64,000 nucleotides of DNA from Thioclava sp. ES.031 (GCF_002563775.1 NZ_PDJO01000001.1:3474501-3538500), one strand, 5' to 3'. Shown: positions 17,905-25,855, numbered from the stretch's first letter. A program made the numbers and translations. The notes: generated from the sequence alone by a model not told the origin.

Positions 17905-19354
17905 TGACTTCGATACGACCTCCCCGGACAGGGATACCAGCTCCGAGACGGATAGCCCGCAATACGGCCTCAGCCGAAGCGGGCGGAACAGCGTCGACTC
18001 CGAGGCCGAACATTTTCTATTGATCGAAGATGTGGGATCGCTCCGGGCGATCTATGACGCCTATCTGCGCAACGCCGGCTTTGTCACCCATCTCGCGGCA
18101 AGCGCCGAGGAAGGGATGCGCATCTTCCGCGAGAACCCGATCCGCATGGTTCTGCTGGACCTGATGCTGCCCGATCGCGACGGCGACACGCTGATCGCCG
18201 AAATGCTGGCTCTGCGCCCCTACACGGCGATCATTGCGGTCACAGCCGACCGCTCGATCGACCGCGCGGTGCGGGCGATGCAGGAGGGCGCAATCGACTT
18301 CCTCGTGAAACCGATCGACGAACCGCGTCTCAGCAGCGCCATCAAGAGCGCGCGCAGCCTGTCTCTGCGGGCGGATCTCGACGACGCGAGCTCCGGCGAA
18401 GACACGGTCGGGGATTTCATCGGCAACGCGCCACAGATGCGGGCACTCTACGCCCGGATCCGCGCTGCGGCGCGTTCGACCGCCCCGGTCTATATCTGGG
18501 GCGAAAGCGGCACCGGGAAGGAGCTTTGCGCCCAAGCGGTACACGCCGTGAGCCCGCGTGCCGATGGGCCGTTCATCGCGCTCGATTGCGGCGCACTGAC
18601 TGCCGAGCGCACCGATAGCGAGCTGTTCGGTCATAGCCGCGGGGCCTTCCCCGGCGCCTTGGAGGACAAGCCCGGCGCGTTCTCTGAGGCCAATGGCGGG
18701 ACGCTTCTGCTCGACAATATCTGCGAACTTGCCCCCACCGCGCAGATCAAGCTGCTGCGGTTCCTGCAAAGCGGCCAGATCAAACCGCTCGGCGCGAACC
18801 AACCGATCGACGTCAATGTGCGCATCGTCTGCGCCTCCACCAGTTCGCCCACCACCATGCTGCAAAGCGGCGTGATCCGCGAAGACCTCTATTACCGGCT
18901 GATGGTGCTCGCGATCGAGATGCCGCCGCTCCGGTTGCATCGCGAGGATATCGGCCCTCTGGCGCGGATGGCGCTGGAGCGGTTCGCGTCCCAGGAGGAG
19001 CGCGACTTCAGCGAGATCGAGCCGGAGGCAATCACCCGCTTGGAGGACCGCCCGTGGCCCGGCAATGTCCGCCAGCTGATGAACGTGATCCGCGCCGCGA
19101 TCGTGATGCATGACGGACCGGTGCTGCGCGCTCATATGCTGCCGGAATTCGATCCGGCGATGAGCCGCGCCGCATCCACCGCTGTGCAGACTTCCGATCC
19201 CTTCGCGAACCGCACCCTCGCCGAGATCGAACGTGCGGCGATAGAGGCCGCGATCACCCGGCATGACGGATCGATCCCGCGCGCTGCGCTGGAACTGGGG
19301 GTCGCGCCCTCTACGATCTATCGCAAGCGCGAGGCGTGGCTGTCGAAGGGCTGA
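17894..19354 (+). CDS. NtrC-like response regulator with degenerate AAA+ domain
   Basis: A 486-residue protein. Its receiver domain (about 40-155) has Glu45/Asp46, acceptor Asp89 (LLDLMLP) and Lys139. The AAA+ domain (about 175-400) has an intact Walker A GESGTGKE (203-210) and REDLYYRL. The sigma54-contact loop, however, reads GAFPGA (250-255) instead of GAFTGA. Walker B reads LLLDN (Asn275 in place of the catalytic Glu), and sensor I has lost its usual Asn (CASTS). The Fis-type HTH at the C-terminus (IPRAALELGVAPSTIYRKREAW) is intact. It is probably the output of the adjacent hybrid kinase. DNA binding is likely; ATP-driven sigma54 activation is doubtful. Confidence 0.88.
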   Translation: MRTSDFDTTSPDRDTSSETDSPQYGLSRSGRNSVDSEAEHFLLIEDVGSLRAIYDAYLRNAGFVTHLAASAEEGMRIFRENPIRMVLLDLMLPDRDGDTLIAEMLALRPYTAIIAVTADRSIDRAVRAMQEGAIDFLVKPIDEPRLSSAIKSARSLSLRADLDDASSGEDTVGDFIGNAPQMRALYARIRAAARSTAPVYIWGESGTGKELCAQAVHAVSPRADGPFIALDCGALTAERTDSELFGHSRGAFPGALEDKPGAFSEANGGTLLLDNICELAPTAQIKLLRFLQSGQIKPLGANQPIDVNVRIVCASTSSPTTMLQSGVIREDLYYRLMVLAIEMPPLRLHREDIGPLARMALERFASQEERDFSEIEPEAITRLEDRPWPGNVRQLMNVIRAAIVMHDGPVLRAHMLPEFDPAMSRAASTAVQTSDPFANRTLAEIERAAIEAAITRHDGSIPRAALELGVAPSTIYRKREAWLSKG

Positions 19355-19357
19355 ACT

Positions 19358-20122
19358 TCAGGCGAACTGTTCGCGCATCAACCGCTCTTCGAGCCCGTGA
19401 CCGGGGTCGAAGAGGATGCGGTGCTCGATCTCCGGCTCGGAGCGCACCTCGACCCATTTGACCGGCTTGACCGAGCGGCTGTCCGCATCGGCCATGACCG
19501 GGCGCTTGTCGGGTTCGAGAATATCGAAGCGCACCAGCGCGGAGGATGGCAGGATCGCACCCTGCCACCGCCGCGGCCGGAAGCTCGCGATCCCGGTCAG
19601 CGCAAGCACGTCCGAGCCGATCGGCAGGATCGGCCCATGTGCGGAGAAGTTATAGGCGGTCGATCCGGCGGGGGTGGAGACGATCGCGCCGTCGCAGACC
19701 AGCTCCTGCATCCGCACCTTGCCGTTGATCGAGATCTTCAGCTTCGCCGCCTGCGGACCTGCGCGCAGCAGCGAGACCTCGTTGATGGCGAGCGCCTCGT
19801 GCAGCAGCCCGTCCTGGGTCTCGGCCTTCATCGACAAAGGATTGATCACCGCCTGCTCCGCTGCCTCGAGCCGCGCGGGCAGATCGTCCGCGACATAATC
19901 GTTCATCAGGAAACCGACCGAGCCGCGGTTCATCCCGTAAACCGGCAGCCCCGTGCCCTCGTGCAGGCATTGCAGCATGAACCCGTCACCGCCAAGCGCC
20001 ACGATCACATCGGCCGCATAGCGCGGCACCTGCCCGTAGCGCGCGACCAGATCGGCCTGCGCCGCCTGCGCCGTCTCGGCGTGGGAGGCCGCGAAATGGA
20101 TATGGGTATACTGGTTCGCCAC
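19358..20122 (-). CDS. nadK: NAD kinase
   Basis: A 254-residue enzyme phosphorylating NAD to NADP. The GGDG motif sits at residues 44-47 (VIVALGGDGFMLQCLH), followed by NRGSVGFLMND, the NE-containing LAINEVSLLRAG, and CDGAIVSTPAGSTAYNFSAHGPI, all hallmarks of NadK. I choose the GTG at 20122 because AGGAGG lies eight bases upstream and the length then fits the family; an ATG at 20140 would place that ribosome site inside the gene. It is convergent with the NtrC-like gene (3 bp apart) and divergent from glyA. Confidence 0.95.
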   Translation of the reverse strand: MANQYTHIHFAASHAETAQAAQADLVARYGQVPRYAADVIVALGGDGFMLQCLHEGTGLPVYGMNRGSVGFLMNDYVADDLPARLEAAEQAVINPLSMKAETQDGLLHEALAINEVSLLRAGPQAAKLKISINGKVRMQELVCDGAIVSTPAGSTAYNFSAHGPILPIGSDVLALTGIASFRPRRWQGAILPSSALVRFDILEPDKRPVMADADSRSVKPVKWVEVRSEPEIEHRILFDPGHGLEERLMREQFA

Positions 20123-20279
20123 GGCGCGTTCCTCCTGCATGTCCAAGGTGTTGCAAGGGCTTGGACGAAAGACAAGCGTCAATCCGGCGCGGAAATGACC
20201 GATTTGGTCGTTTGTCTGCTTTCAGCCCTGTGAAATCTGCGCTAAACGGTCGGCGACCGGATCTTTGCGAGGAATGGCC

Positions 20280-21572
20280 ATGAAAGACCAACGCGATGCG
20301 GGCTTCTTCACCGAAAGCCTCTCCAGCCGTGACCCCGAACTCTTCAAGTCGATCACCGATGAACTCGGTCGCCAGCGCGACGAGATCGAACTGATCGCCT
20401 CGGAAAACATCGTCTCGAAGGCGGTGATGGAGGCGCAGGGTTCGGTGCTGACGAACAAATACGCCGAAGGGTACCCGGGCAAGCGCTACTATGGCGGCTG
20501 CCAATATGTCGACGTCGCGGAGAACCTCGCGATCGACCGCGCCAAGGAACTCTTTGGCTGCGAATTCGCCAACGTCCAGCCGAACTCGGGCTCGCAGGCG
20601 AACCAGGGCGTGTTCACCGCGCTCGTGAAGCCGGGCGACACCATCCTCGGCATGAGCCTCGATGCGGGCGGCCACCTGACCCACGGCGCCAAACCGAACC
20701 AGTCGGGCAAGTGGTTCAACGCGGTGCAATACGGCGTGCGCAAGCAAGACAGCCTGCTGGACTACGATCAGGTCCGCGAACTGGCGCTCGCACACAAGCC
20801 GAAGCTGATCATCGCGGGCGGCTCGGCTATCCCGCGTCAGATCGACTTCGCCAAGTTCCGCGAGATCGCGGATGAGATCGGCGCGTATCTGATGGTCGAC
20901 ATGGCCCACTTCGCGGGTCTCGTGGCCGGCGGTCAGCACCCCTCGCCCTTCCCCTATGCCGATGTCGCGACCACCACGACGCACAAGACGCTGCGCGGTC
21001 CGCGTGGCGGCATGATCCTCACCAACAACGAGGAGATTGCGAAGAAGGTGAACTCGGCGATCTTCCCGGGCATTCAGGGCGGTCCGCTGATGCATGTCAT
21101 CGCCGGCAAGGCCGTGGCCTTCGGCGAGGCGCTGCGCCCCGAGTTCAAAGGCTATGCCGAGCAGGTCGTGAAGAACGCTCAGGCGCTGGCCGACGAGCTG
21201 ATGAAAGGTGGCCTCGACATCGTCACCGGCGGCACCGACACCCACGTGATGCTGGTCGACCTGCGCCCGAAAGGCGTGAAGGGCAACGCGACCGAGAAGG
21301 CTCTGGGCCGCGCGCATATCACCTGCAACAAGAACGGCATCCCGTTCGACCCGGAAAAGCCGATGGTCACCTCGGGCATCCGTCTGGGCACCCCGGCGGG
21401 CACCACCCGCGGCTTCGGCGAGGAAGAGTTCCGCGAGATCGCGCGCCTGATCGTCGAAGTGGTCGACGGGCTTGCCGCGAATGGCGAAGAGGGCAATGGC
21501 GAGGTCGAAGAGGCCGTGAAAGCCAAGGTCGCGACCCTGCTCAGCGGCTTCCCGATCTACCCCGAACTGTGA
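20280..21572 (+). CDS. glyA: Serine hydroxymethyltransferase
   Basis: A 430-residue PLP enzyme that converts serine plus tetrahydrofolate to glycine and methylene-THF. The signature region is intact: the PLP lysine is Lys236 in [14 protein letters not shown], with the [31 protein letters not shown] and [13 protein letters not shown] elements ahead of it. The ATG at 20280 has GAGGA six bases upstream. Nearby earlier codons (TTG 20265, ATG 20274) have worse spacing. It is monocistronic with a strong terminator, and supplies one-carbon units that pair logically with the formate dehydrogenase in this window. Confidence 0.98.
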   Translation: MKDQRDAGFFTESLSSRDPELFKSITDELGRQRDEIELIASENIVSKAVMEAQGSVLTNKYAEGYPGKRYYGGCQYVDVAENLAIDRAKELFGCEFANVQPNSGSQANQGVFTALVKPGDTILGMSLDAGGHLTHGAKPNQSGKWFNAVQYGVRKQDSLLDYDQVRELALAHKPKLIIAGGSAIPRQIDFAKFREIADEIGAYLMVDMAHFAGLVAGGQHPSPFPYADVATTTTHKTLRGPRGGMILTNNEEIAKKVNSAIFPGIQGGPLMHVIAGKAVAFGEALRPEFKGYAEQVVKNAQALADELMKGGLDIVTGGTDTHVMLVDLRPKGVKGNATEKALGRAHITCNKNGIPFDPEKPMVTSGIRLGTPAGTTRGFGEEEFREIARLIVEVVDGLAANGEEGNGEVEEAVKAKVATLLSGFPIYPEL

Positions 21573-21593
21573 TCCGGTTTCGAGATTGAGTTG

Positions 21594-21622
21594 AAGGCCC
21601 CCGCGATCCGGGGGCCTTTTTC
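21594..21622 (+). terminator. Rho-independent terminator of glyA
   Basis: AAGGCCCCC pairs with GGGGGCCTT around a seven-base loop and is followed by TTTTC, 21 bp after the stop. Confidence 0.93.
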
Positions 21623-21643
21623 ATGTCTGGGGGTGTGGCCCGA

Positions 21644-22015
21644 TCAGATCGCCCCGGTCCAGACCATCGCGGCCAGCAAGGTGCCGCCCACGATCACCAC
21701 GATCACGGCGATCGAACTGGCGAGGCCAAGCGCCGCGGCGCGCAGCCGCTCCGCCGCGCCCAGCGGTTCGAGATAGTCGCGACAGGTCGCGAAGGCGCCC
21801 TCCACCCTGCGGGCATCCAACTGCCGGGCGATCTTGGGCGCGTGCGCTTTGCGCTCGGCATCGACCAGCACCAGCGCCGCCTTGCGCACCTTGCGCGGCA
21901 GCGCCCGGGCCCGCGAGGCGACCCGCGCCTCGAGCGTCGGCCCCTTCGCCCCCAGCCGCTGCGCCAGAAGCCGCGAGACCTGCCCCACCATCTGATTGAT
22001 CTTCTCCGGCCCCAT
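21644..22015 (-). CDS. Small protein with one C-terminal membrane segment
   Basis: A 123-residue basic protein. It has a cytoplasmic-type N-terminal domain of about 95 residues rich in Arg/Ala/Lys (RLLAQRLGAKGPTLEARVASRARALPRKVRKAALVL) and one strong hydrophobic segment near the end (SSIAVIVVIVGGTLLAAMVW), suggesting a tail-anchored protein. I do not recognise a family. The start is supported by GGGAGAGG ten bases upstream. It is a single gene between the glyA terminator (convergent) and the esterase (divergent). Confidence 0.65.
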   Translation of the reverse strand: MGPEKINQMVGQVSRLLAQRLGAKGPTLEARVASRARALPRKVRKAALVLVDAERKAHAPKIARQLDARRVEGAFATCRDYLEPLGAAERLRAAALGLASSIAVIVVIVGGTLLAAMVWTGAI

Positions 22016-22156
22016 CCGGCCCTCTCCCTTACGCCGCGTTCAGCAATTCCGCACCGGACGCTATCCGCCGCGCGAGATCAGCGCAACTGCGCGCATGGCC
22101 GCAGATTTTTTCGCATCCGCTCTGGAAGCCCCCGAGCGGCGATCTAGCTTAGCCCC

Positions 22157-22945
22157 ATGTTGAACACGACCCCCTACTCCTCCGACAGCAATCCCGGCGC
22201 GCGACCGCTGATCATCGCCCCCGGTCTTTTCGGATCGGCCCGGAACTGGAACGCGATCGCCAAACGGCTGAGCGCGGACCGCCCCGTCATCGCGCTCGAT
22301 ATGCGCAATCACGGCGACAGCTTCTGGGACGACGATCACAGCTATCAGGCGATGGCCGACGACATCGCCGAGGTGATCGAGGCGAATGGCGGGGTCGCGG
22401 ATGTGCTGGGCCATTCGATGGGCGGCAAGGCGGCGATGACGCTCGCCCTGACGCGACCGCAACTCGTCGCGCATCTCATCGTCGCGGATATCGCGCCCGA
22501 GAACTACGACCACGGCGACAACCACAGCGCGCTGATCGAGGCGATGCAGGGGATGGATATCGCCGATCTCACCTCGCGCTCCGCCGCGGATGAGCGGCTG
22601 GGAGAGCAGGTCTTCGATCCGGGCACCCGCGCCTTCCTGCTGCAATCTCTGGTGCTGCGCGACGGCCCGCCCCGCTGGAAGTTCAACCTTGCCGCGCTGA
22701 AGGCGAATATGGACGACATCCTCGGCTGGCCCGAGGCGCTGGACGGCAAGCAGTACGACGGCCCGACGCTGTTCCTGTCGGGCGCGGACTCGCATTACGT
22801 GCGGCCCGAAATGCACGACCGTATCCGCGGCTTCTTCCCGCAGGCGCGTTTCGAGGAAATCGACAATGCGGGGCACTGGCTGCACGCCGAGAAGCCCCGC
22901 GAGTTCGAAGCCGACGTGGCGCGTTTCCTCGACTCGACGAGCTGA
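22157..22945 (+). CDS. Alpha/beta hydrolase (YbfF-like esterase)
   Basis: A 262-residue soluble alpha/beta hydrolase. The nucleophile elbow is GHSMGG with Ser87. The oxyanion region is APGLFGSARNW near residue 21-31, followed by LDMRNHGDS, the acid is probably in LFLSGADSHYV, and the catalytic His is in NAGHWLHAEKP. This arrangement matches YbfF/ABHD11-type esterases, which hydrolyse short-chain (thio)esters; the physiological substrate is unknown. It is a single gene, convergent with the cytochrome b561 gene 20 bp downstream. Confidence 0.9.
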   Translation: MLNTTPYSSDSNPGARPLIIAPGLFGSARNWNAIAKRLSADRPVIALDMRNHGDSFWDDDHSYQAMADDIAEVIEANGGVADVLGHSMGGKAAMTLALTRPQLVAHLIVADIAPENYDHGDNHSALIEAMQGMDIADLTSRSAADERLGEQVFDPGTRAFLLQSLVLRDGPPRWKFNLAALKANMDDILGWPEALDGKQYDGPTLFLSGADSHYVRPEMHDRIRGFFPQARFEEIDNAGHWLHAEKPREFEADVARFLDSTS

Positions 22946-22964
22946 GGAAACCCCGCCGCTTCGA

Positions 22965-23456
22965 TCACGCCCCCGGCTTCATCATCCGACGGATCAGGTG
23001 ATCGCGCTTGACGTATTGGTGATAGAGCGCGGCCGCCACATGCAGCCCGGCCAGCCACAGCAACAGGGTCGTCAGGATCGAGTGCGTCTCTGCCGCCCAT
23101 CCAAGCTGCCCGTAATAGGCCACGAGCCCCGCAACCGGGATCGCGAACAGCGTCACGTAGAGCAGCCCGTGGACTGCGGCCGCGCCACGGCGGAAAATGG
23201 CGGGATCGTTCTCCGGCGGCTCGGGTGCGCCATGGGTCGCGCGCAGTATCAGACGCCAGATCGCGAGCACGAGCACCGCGATCCCCAAGACGATATGGCC
23301 ATAGGTCAGGATACCGGCGTCAGCCGATCCACTCTCCATCAGATCGTGGAAAGTGTGGCCCATCGCGTCATTGAACAGATATTGGACGATGAGCAGCAGA
23401 ACGACGGCCCAGTGGAGCCAAATCTGGGTTTTCGAATAGCCGGAAGCGTAGGACAT
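22965..23456 (-). CDS. Cytochrome b561 family protein
   Basis: A 163-residue membrane protein with four hydrophobic helices and the His residues expected for two b-type haems. These lie in IWLHWAVVLLLIVQYLF, LTYGHIVLGIAVLVLAIWRL, VHGLLYVTLFAIPVAG and LHVAAALYHQYVKRDHLIRRM. Such proteins pass electrons between the quinone pool and periplasmic partners, sometimes superoxide or hydrogenase-like enzymes. The partner here is not evident. It reads away from the small membrane protein gene at 23576 on the same strand, 119 bp downstream of it. Confidence 0.9.
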   Translation of the reverse strand: MSYASGYSKTQIWLHWAVVLLLIVQYLFNDAMGHTFHDLMESGSADAGILTYGHIVLGIAVLVLAIWRLILRATHGAPEPPENDPAIFRRGAAAVHGLLYVTLFAIPVAGLVAYYGQLGWAAETHSILTTLLLWLAGLHVAAALYHQYVKRDHLIRRMMKPGA

Positions 23457-23575
23457 ATTACCTCTTTGAATTGACGAAACGCCGCCGCGCCTCGCCGGAC
23501 TAGCGCGGCGAAGGCGCAGAGGTTCCGCCCTTCACGAAGTTGGGATTGTCCCGACGCCTGTGCCGCGCCGCGCCG

Positions 23576-23758
23576 TCAGGCGTTTTCGCGGATCATCTTG
23601 GCGATATACCACGCAACCGGCACGGCGACGAGGAACCCGATCACCGCAGAGACGATCATCGCGTTGGTCGTGAACATGTTCATCGTCAGCGCGGCAGTGA
23701 TGAGAATACCCGCGAGGGTCGGTCCGACGAGGGCGTAGATGATACCGAAGAGGCGCAT
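23576..23758 (-). CDS. Small two-helix membrane protein
   Basis: A 60-residue protein made of two hydrophobic segments (FGIIYALVGPTLAGILITAALTM and AMIVSAVIGFLVAVPVAWYIA) with a charged C-terminus KMIRENA. Proteins of this size and pattern recur in Rhodobacterales and are sometimes mislabelled as CTP synthetase, from which they clearly differ in length and motif. No function is known. The ATG is preceded by GGAGATCAGAC. Confidence 0.6.
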   Translation of the reverse strand: MRLFGIIYALVGPTLAGILITAALTMNMFTTNAMIVSAVIGFLVAVPVAWYIAKMIRENA

Positions 23759-23870
23759 GTCTGATCTCCATTGAGCGGCGCATTTCGGTCGTCAGAGTGA
23801 CTCCGATCACGCGGATGTGACCTTGATCCGCATCAAGTCCGCGCGGTCGCCGCTGCGGCAGGGCGTCGCA

Positions 23871-24188
23871 TCAGCAATCGAGCTGGAAGCGCGCCTCGCC
23901 CGTATCTCCGGGCAGCGAGGGCGATCGGTAGAGCCCGCCCGCCGGTCCCGCGACCTTGCAACCCGACACCTGCTCTGCCGCGCGGATCATCAGGGGTGGC
24001 ACGCGCCCCCGCTCTGCCCGGCGCAGATAGCCCATGCGCACCACCTCCGCCCGGTCGCCCTTGAGGAAGACGACGAAATCGATGCCGTCGAGCGTGATGT
24101 CATGCCGGGATGCTCCGAGGAACTGCGGCGCCGGGGAGGCGCAGCCCGCGAGAAGGCAGAGGCTCAGAAAAAACGGGGCTTTAGACAT
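23871..24188 (-). CDS. Putative small lipoprotein
   Basis: A 105-residue protein with a lipobox-like signal peptide, MSKAPFFLSLCLLAGCASPAP, giving lipidation at Cys16. The mature part holds two further Cys (VSGCKVAGP and the terminal FQLDC), which could form a disulfide. The family is not recognised. Its likely ribosome site (GGAG, seven bases before the ATG) lies inside a perfect 12-bp hairpin, so translation may depend on unfolding of that RNA, or the hairpin may be a terminator of the upstream gene. Confidence 0.7.
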   Translation of the reverse strand: MSKAPFFLSLCLLAGCASPAPQFLGASRHDITLDGIDFVVFLKGDRAEVVRMGYLRRAERGRVPPLMIRAAEQVSGCKVAGPAGGLYRSPSLPGDTGEARFQLDC

Positions 24189-24190
24189 TG

Positions 24191-24223
24191 AAAGGCTCCG
24201 GGGAGGGACAACCCGGAGCCTTT
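24191..24223 (-). promoter_or_regulatory. 12-bp hairpin sequestering a ribosome binding site
   Basis: AAAGGCTCCGGG (24191-24202) pairs perfectly with CCCGGAGCCTTT (24212-24223) around a nine-base loop. On the minus strand the downstream arm contains GGAG exactly seven bases before the lipoprotein ATG. The short TTTC after the stem also allows a weak terminator reading. Confidence 0.55.
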
Positions 24224-24266
24224 CAGAGCTTAATTAACAAGAAGTTAACCAGCTCGGGCGGAGTGT

Positions 24267-24298
24267 GCGGCCCCCGCGAGGGACAAAGCAGGGGCCGC
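24267..24298 (-). promoter_or_regulatory. Second hairpin with the same loop sequence
   Basis: GCGGCCCC (24267-24274) pairs with GGGGCCGC (24291-24298). The loop contains GAGGGACAA (24278-24286), identical to the loop of the hairpin at 24191-24223; the minus-strand transcript would expose UUGUCCCUC in both. It lies 19 bp after the stop of the upstream minus-strand gene and has no T-run. Confidence 0.5.
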
Positions 24299-24317
24299 AA
24301 GACCGTTCTGACAGGGA

Positions 24318-24530
24318 TCATGCCTGGCGGGGCGGCCAGAACGGGTCATTCCTTTTGATACGCCGCTCGGTCCAGAGACCTGCGGGAATTCCTAAGACAA
24401 GGCCGACGATCACGGCGAACGCGAATTCCTGCCATCCGACAAAGCCGAAAGTCAGAGCTGCGATCACCACGACCCCGGTCACGACGAGGGCCGAGAGGGC
24501 GGCGAGGAAAAGGCGCAGGGGCTTTTTCAT
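24318..24530 (-). CDS. Small two-helix membrane protein
   Basis: A 70-residue protein with two hydrophobic segments (LRLFLAALSALVVTGVVVIAALTF and EFAFAVIVGLVLGIPAGLW) and a basic, Trp/Pro-containing tail (TERRIKRNDPFWPPRQA). The ATG is preceded by GGGAGAG. I do not recognise a family. It could be a small inner-membrane protein of the kind that modulates larger complexes, but nothing in the neighbourhood says which. It may be co-transcribed with the lipoprotein gene downstream through the two hairpins. Confidence 0.6.
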   Translation of the reverse strand: MKKPLRLFLAALSALVVTGVVVIAALTFGFVGWQEFAFAVIVGLVLGIPAGLWTERRIKRNDPFWPPRQA

Positions 24531-24645
24531 TCGGGCTCTCCCTTATGTGCTCGATGGCAAAACGCCGCTTCTTGCCTCCAGTTCCACGGAACCGTAAATT
24601 TTTTCGTACGTTGGCCGACAATGGCTTAATAGGAGAGCGTAAGAG

Positions 24646-24783
24646 ATGACGAAATCGGTTCAAATGGCAGCAATGACCGTGATCCTTCTGGGCCTCGCGG
24701 CCTGCAACACGGTGCAAGGCGCGGGTCAAGATCTGTCCGTCGCAGGCAGCACCATCGCAAGCGAGGCGCGTCAGGCGCGCTAA
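24646..24783 (+). CDS. Entericidin EcnA/B family lipoprotein
   Basis: A 45-residue reading frame, MTKSVQMAAMTVILLGLAAC, with lipidation expected at Cys20, then NTVQGAGQDLSVAGSTIASEARQAR. The C-N-T-x-x-G-x-G-x-D motif after the lipobox is diagnostic of the entericidin family, small envelope lipoproteins of toxin/antidote type in enterobacteria and of uncertain role in alphaproteobacteria. A ribosome site AGGAGAG precedes the ATG, and a strong terminator follows. It is too short for usual length cut-offs. Confidence 0.9.
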   Translation: MTKSVQMAAMTVILLGLAACNTVQGAGQDLSVAGSTIASEARQAR

Positions 24784-24813
24784 ATTCCACGCTTGATAGC
24801 TCAGTGAAAAATC

Positions 24814-24844
24814 AAAGGCCCCGGAGATTTCCGGGGCCTTTTCT
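24814..24844. terminator. Bidirectional terminator between entericidin and PNPOx-like gene
   Basis: AAAGGCCCCGG pairs with CCGGGGCCTTT around a six-base loop. It is followed by TTCTTG on the plus strand and TTGATTTTTC on the minus strand, so it can stop both converging genes. Confidence 0.88.
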
Positions 24845-24872
24845 TGTCTCAGATGTCCGGGATGCGCCCGGC

Positions 24873-25352
24873 TCAATAATTCACATGGGCGACGCGGTCT
24901 TTCATCGACTCGCCCGGGTCCGACGAGAGCAGGATCTTCGCGCCCGCGACCAGCGCGTTGCCGCTGTCCCAGATCTCGGCCTGATCCGCATCGAAGCGCA
25001 GCAGCACCAGCTTCGGGTCGTCCTTTCCCTCGTACCAGGCGCCGATGAAGGGGTTCCACAGCCGCTCCACGACCTGCGGGTCGGTGCTCTCGGTCAGACG
25101 CCCCGTGACGGTCGCGAAGACCTTGTGGCCCTTATCCGCGAAGGTGAACATCGCCCCCGCACCGGGGGCCAGCCCGTCCATCAAGTCCGTGTCGCGCGCA
25201 GTGAAGAACCACACAGGGCCGGGCTTCTCCTCGACGATCGCCGTCATCGGACGCGGGGCCGCCGTCTCGACGCCAGCCCGCGCCAGCATCACGGTGCGAT
25301 CCGAGTCGAGCGCGTCCCAGAAATCTTTCTCGATCTTGGCTTGGTCGGTCAT
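24873..25352 (-). CDS. Pyridoxamine 5'-phosphate oxidase-like (general stress protein 26 type)
   Basis: A 159-residue flavin-binding split-barrel protein. The segment PRPMTAIVEEKPGPVWFFTARDTDLMDGL followed by MFTFADKGHKVFATVTGRLTESTD and FIGAWYEGKDDPKLVLLRFDADQAEIWD is typical of the GSP26/PNPOx-like family, whose members bind FMN, FAD or F420-type cofactors and are often stress-induced. The actual reaction is not established. I start it at the ATG at 25352, which has GGAGGA nine bases upstream. The frame stays open further but without a ribosome site. Confidence 0.88.
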   Translation of the reverse strand: MTDQAKIEKDFWDALDSDRTVMLARAGVETAAPRPMTAIVEEKPGPVWFFTARDTDLMDGLAPGAGAMFTFADKGHKVFATVTGRLTESTDPQVVERLWNPFIGAWYEGKDDPKLVLLRFDADQAEIWDSGNALVAGAKILLSSDPGESMKDRVAHVNY

Positions 25353-25419
25353 GTCGTTTCCTCCTGAAATAGGTCTGGGAGGAGAACGTGAGGGTGGTGC
25401 ACCATGTTCCGACTTAGAG

Positions 25420-25445
25420 AAAAGCGCGGCAACCGCCGCGCTTTT
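25420..25445. terminator. Bidirectional hairpin terminator
   Basis: AAAAGCGCGGC pairs with GCCGCGCTTTT around AACC, giving T-runs at both ends. It lies 11 bp beyond the stop of the minus-strand lipoprotein gene at 25457. Confidence 0.8.
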
Positions 25446-25456
25446 CCGAAGATCAG

Positions 25457-25855
25457 TTAGGTGCAGGTGTTCGGAACACCTTTTGATACAAGCTCTTGCC
25501 AATCGGCCCCAAGCTGCTCGCGCGCCGAAAGAGCGTTGCGTGCCTCGGGCGATCCCTCCGGGATCATGCGCACAACCATGCCCTGCGCGAAATTCGTGTT
25601 GAAACCGCTGAAGATATCACCCTGCATCCCCATGTCAGAGCGGTCACCCATAATGATGAACTTGTCGCCGCCGCGCCGGATCACCTCAATCGCTGCGGCC
25701 CGGAATGCGACGTTTCTTGCACCCGTCGGGCCACAAGCGGGAGCGGCATGTGTGTCGATCTTGAACGTATCGCGCGACATTGGCTGCACGTCGGTTGTCG
25801 CACAGCCTGCAAGGGTAAGCGCGGCAAGGGTAACAATAAGAGTGCATCTATTCAT
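25457..25855 (-). CDS. Putative lipoprotein of unknown function
   Basis: A 132-residue protein with a clear lipobox signal, MNRCTLIVTLAALTLAGC, placing the lipidated Cys at 18. The mature domain includes AACGPTGARNVAFRAAAIEVIRRGGDKFIIMGDRSD, resembling small periplasmic proteins that tolerate sequence change, and ends NTCT, so two further Cys may bond. The family is not recognised. Base composition looks lower in GC than the neighbours, especially in the first codons and the AT-rich leader. A lac-operator-like sequence lies about 90 bp upstream. Confidence 0.7.
   Translation of the reverse strand: MNRCTLIVTLAALTLAGCATTDVQPMSRDTFKIDTHAAPACGPTGARNVAFRAAAIEVIRRGGDKFIIMGDRSDMGMQGDIFSGFNTNFAQGMVVRMIPEGSPEARNALSAREQLGADWQELVSKGVPNTCT

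Noticed and set aside
23576..23758. Annotation of the 60-residue membrane protein as CTP synthetase
   Set aside because: That label sometimes appears for such small proteins, but the sequence has no glutaminase or synthetase motif and is a tenth of the required length.
24814..24844. Terminator hairpin considered as a tRNA or small RNA
   Set aside because: The symmetric stem with T-runs on both sides is fully explained as a bidirectional terminator.
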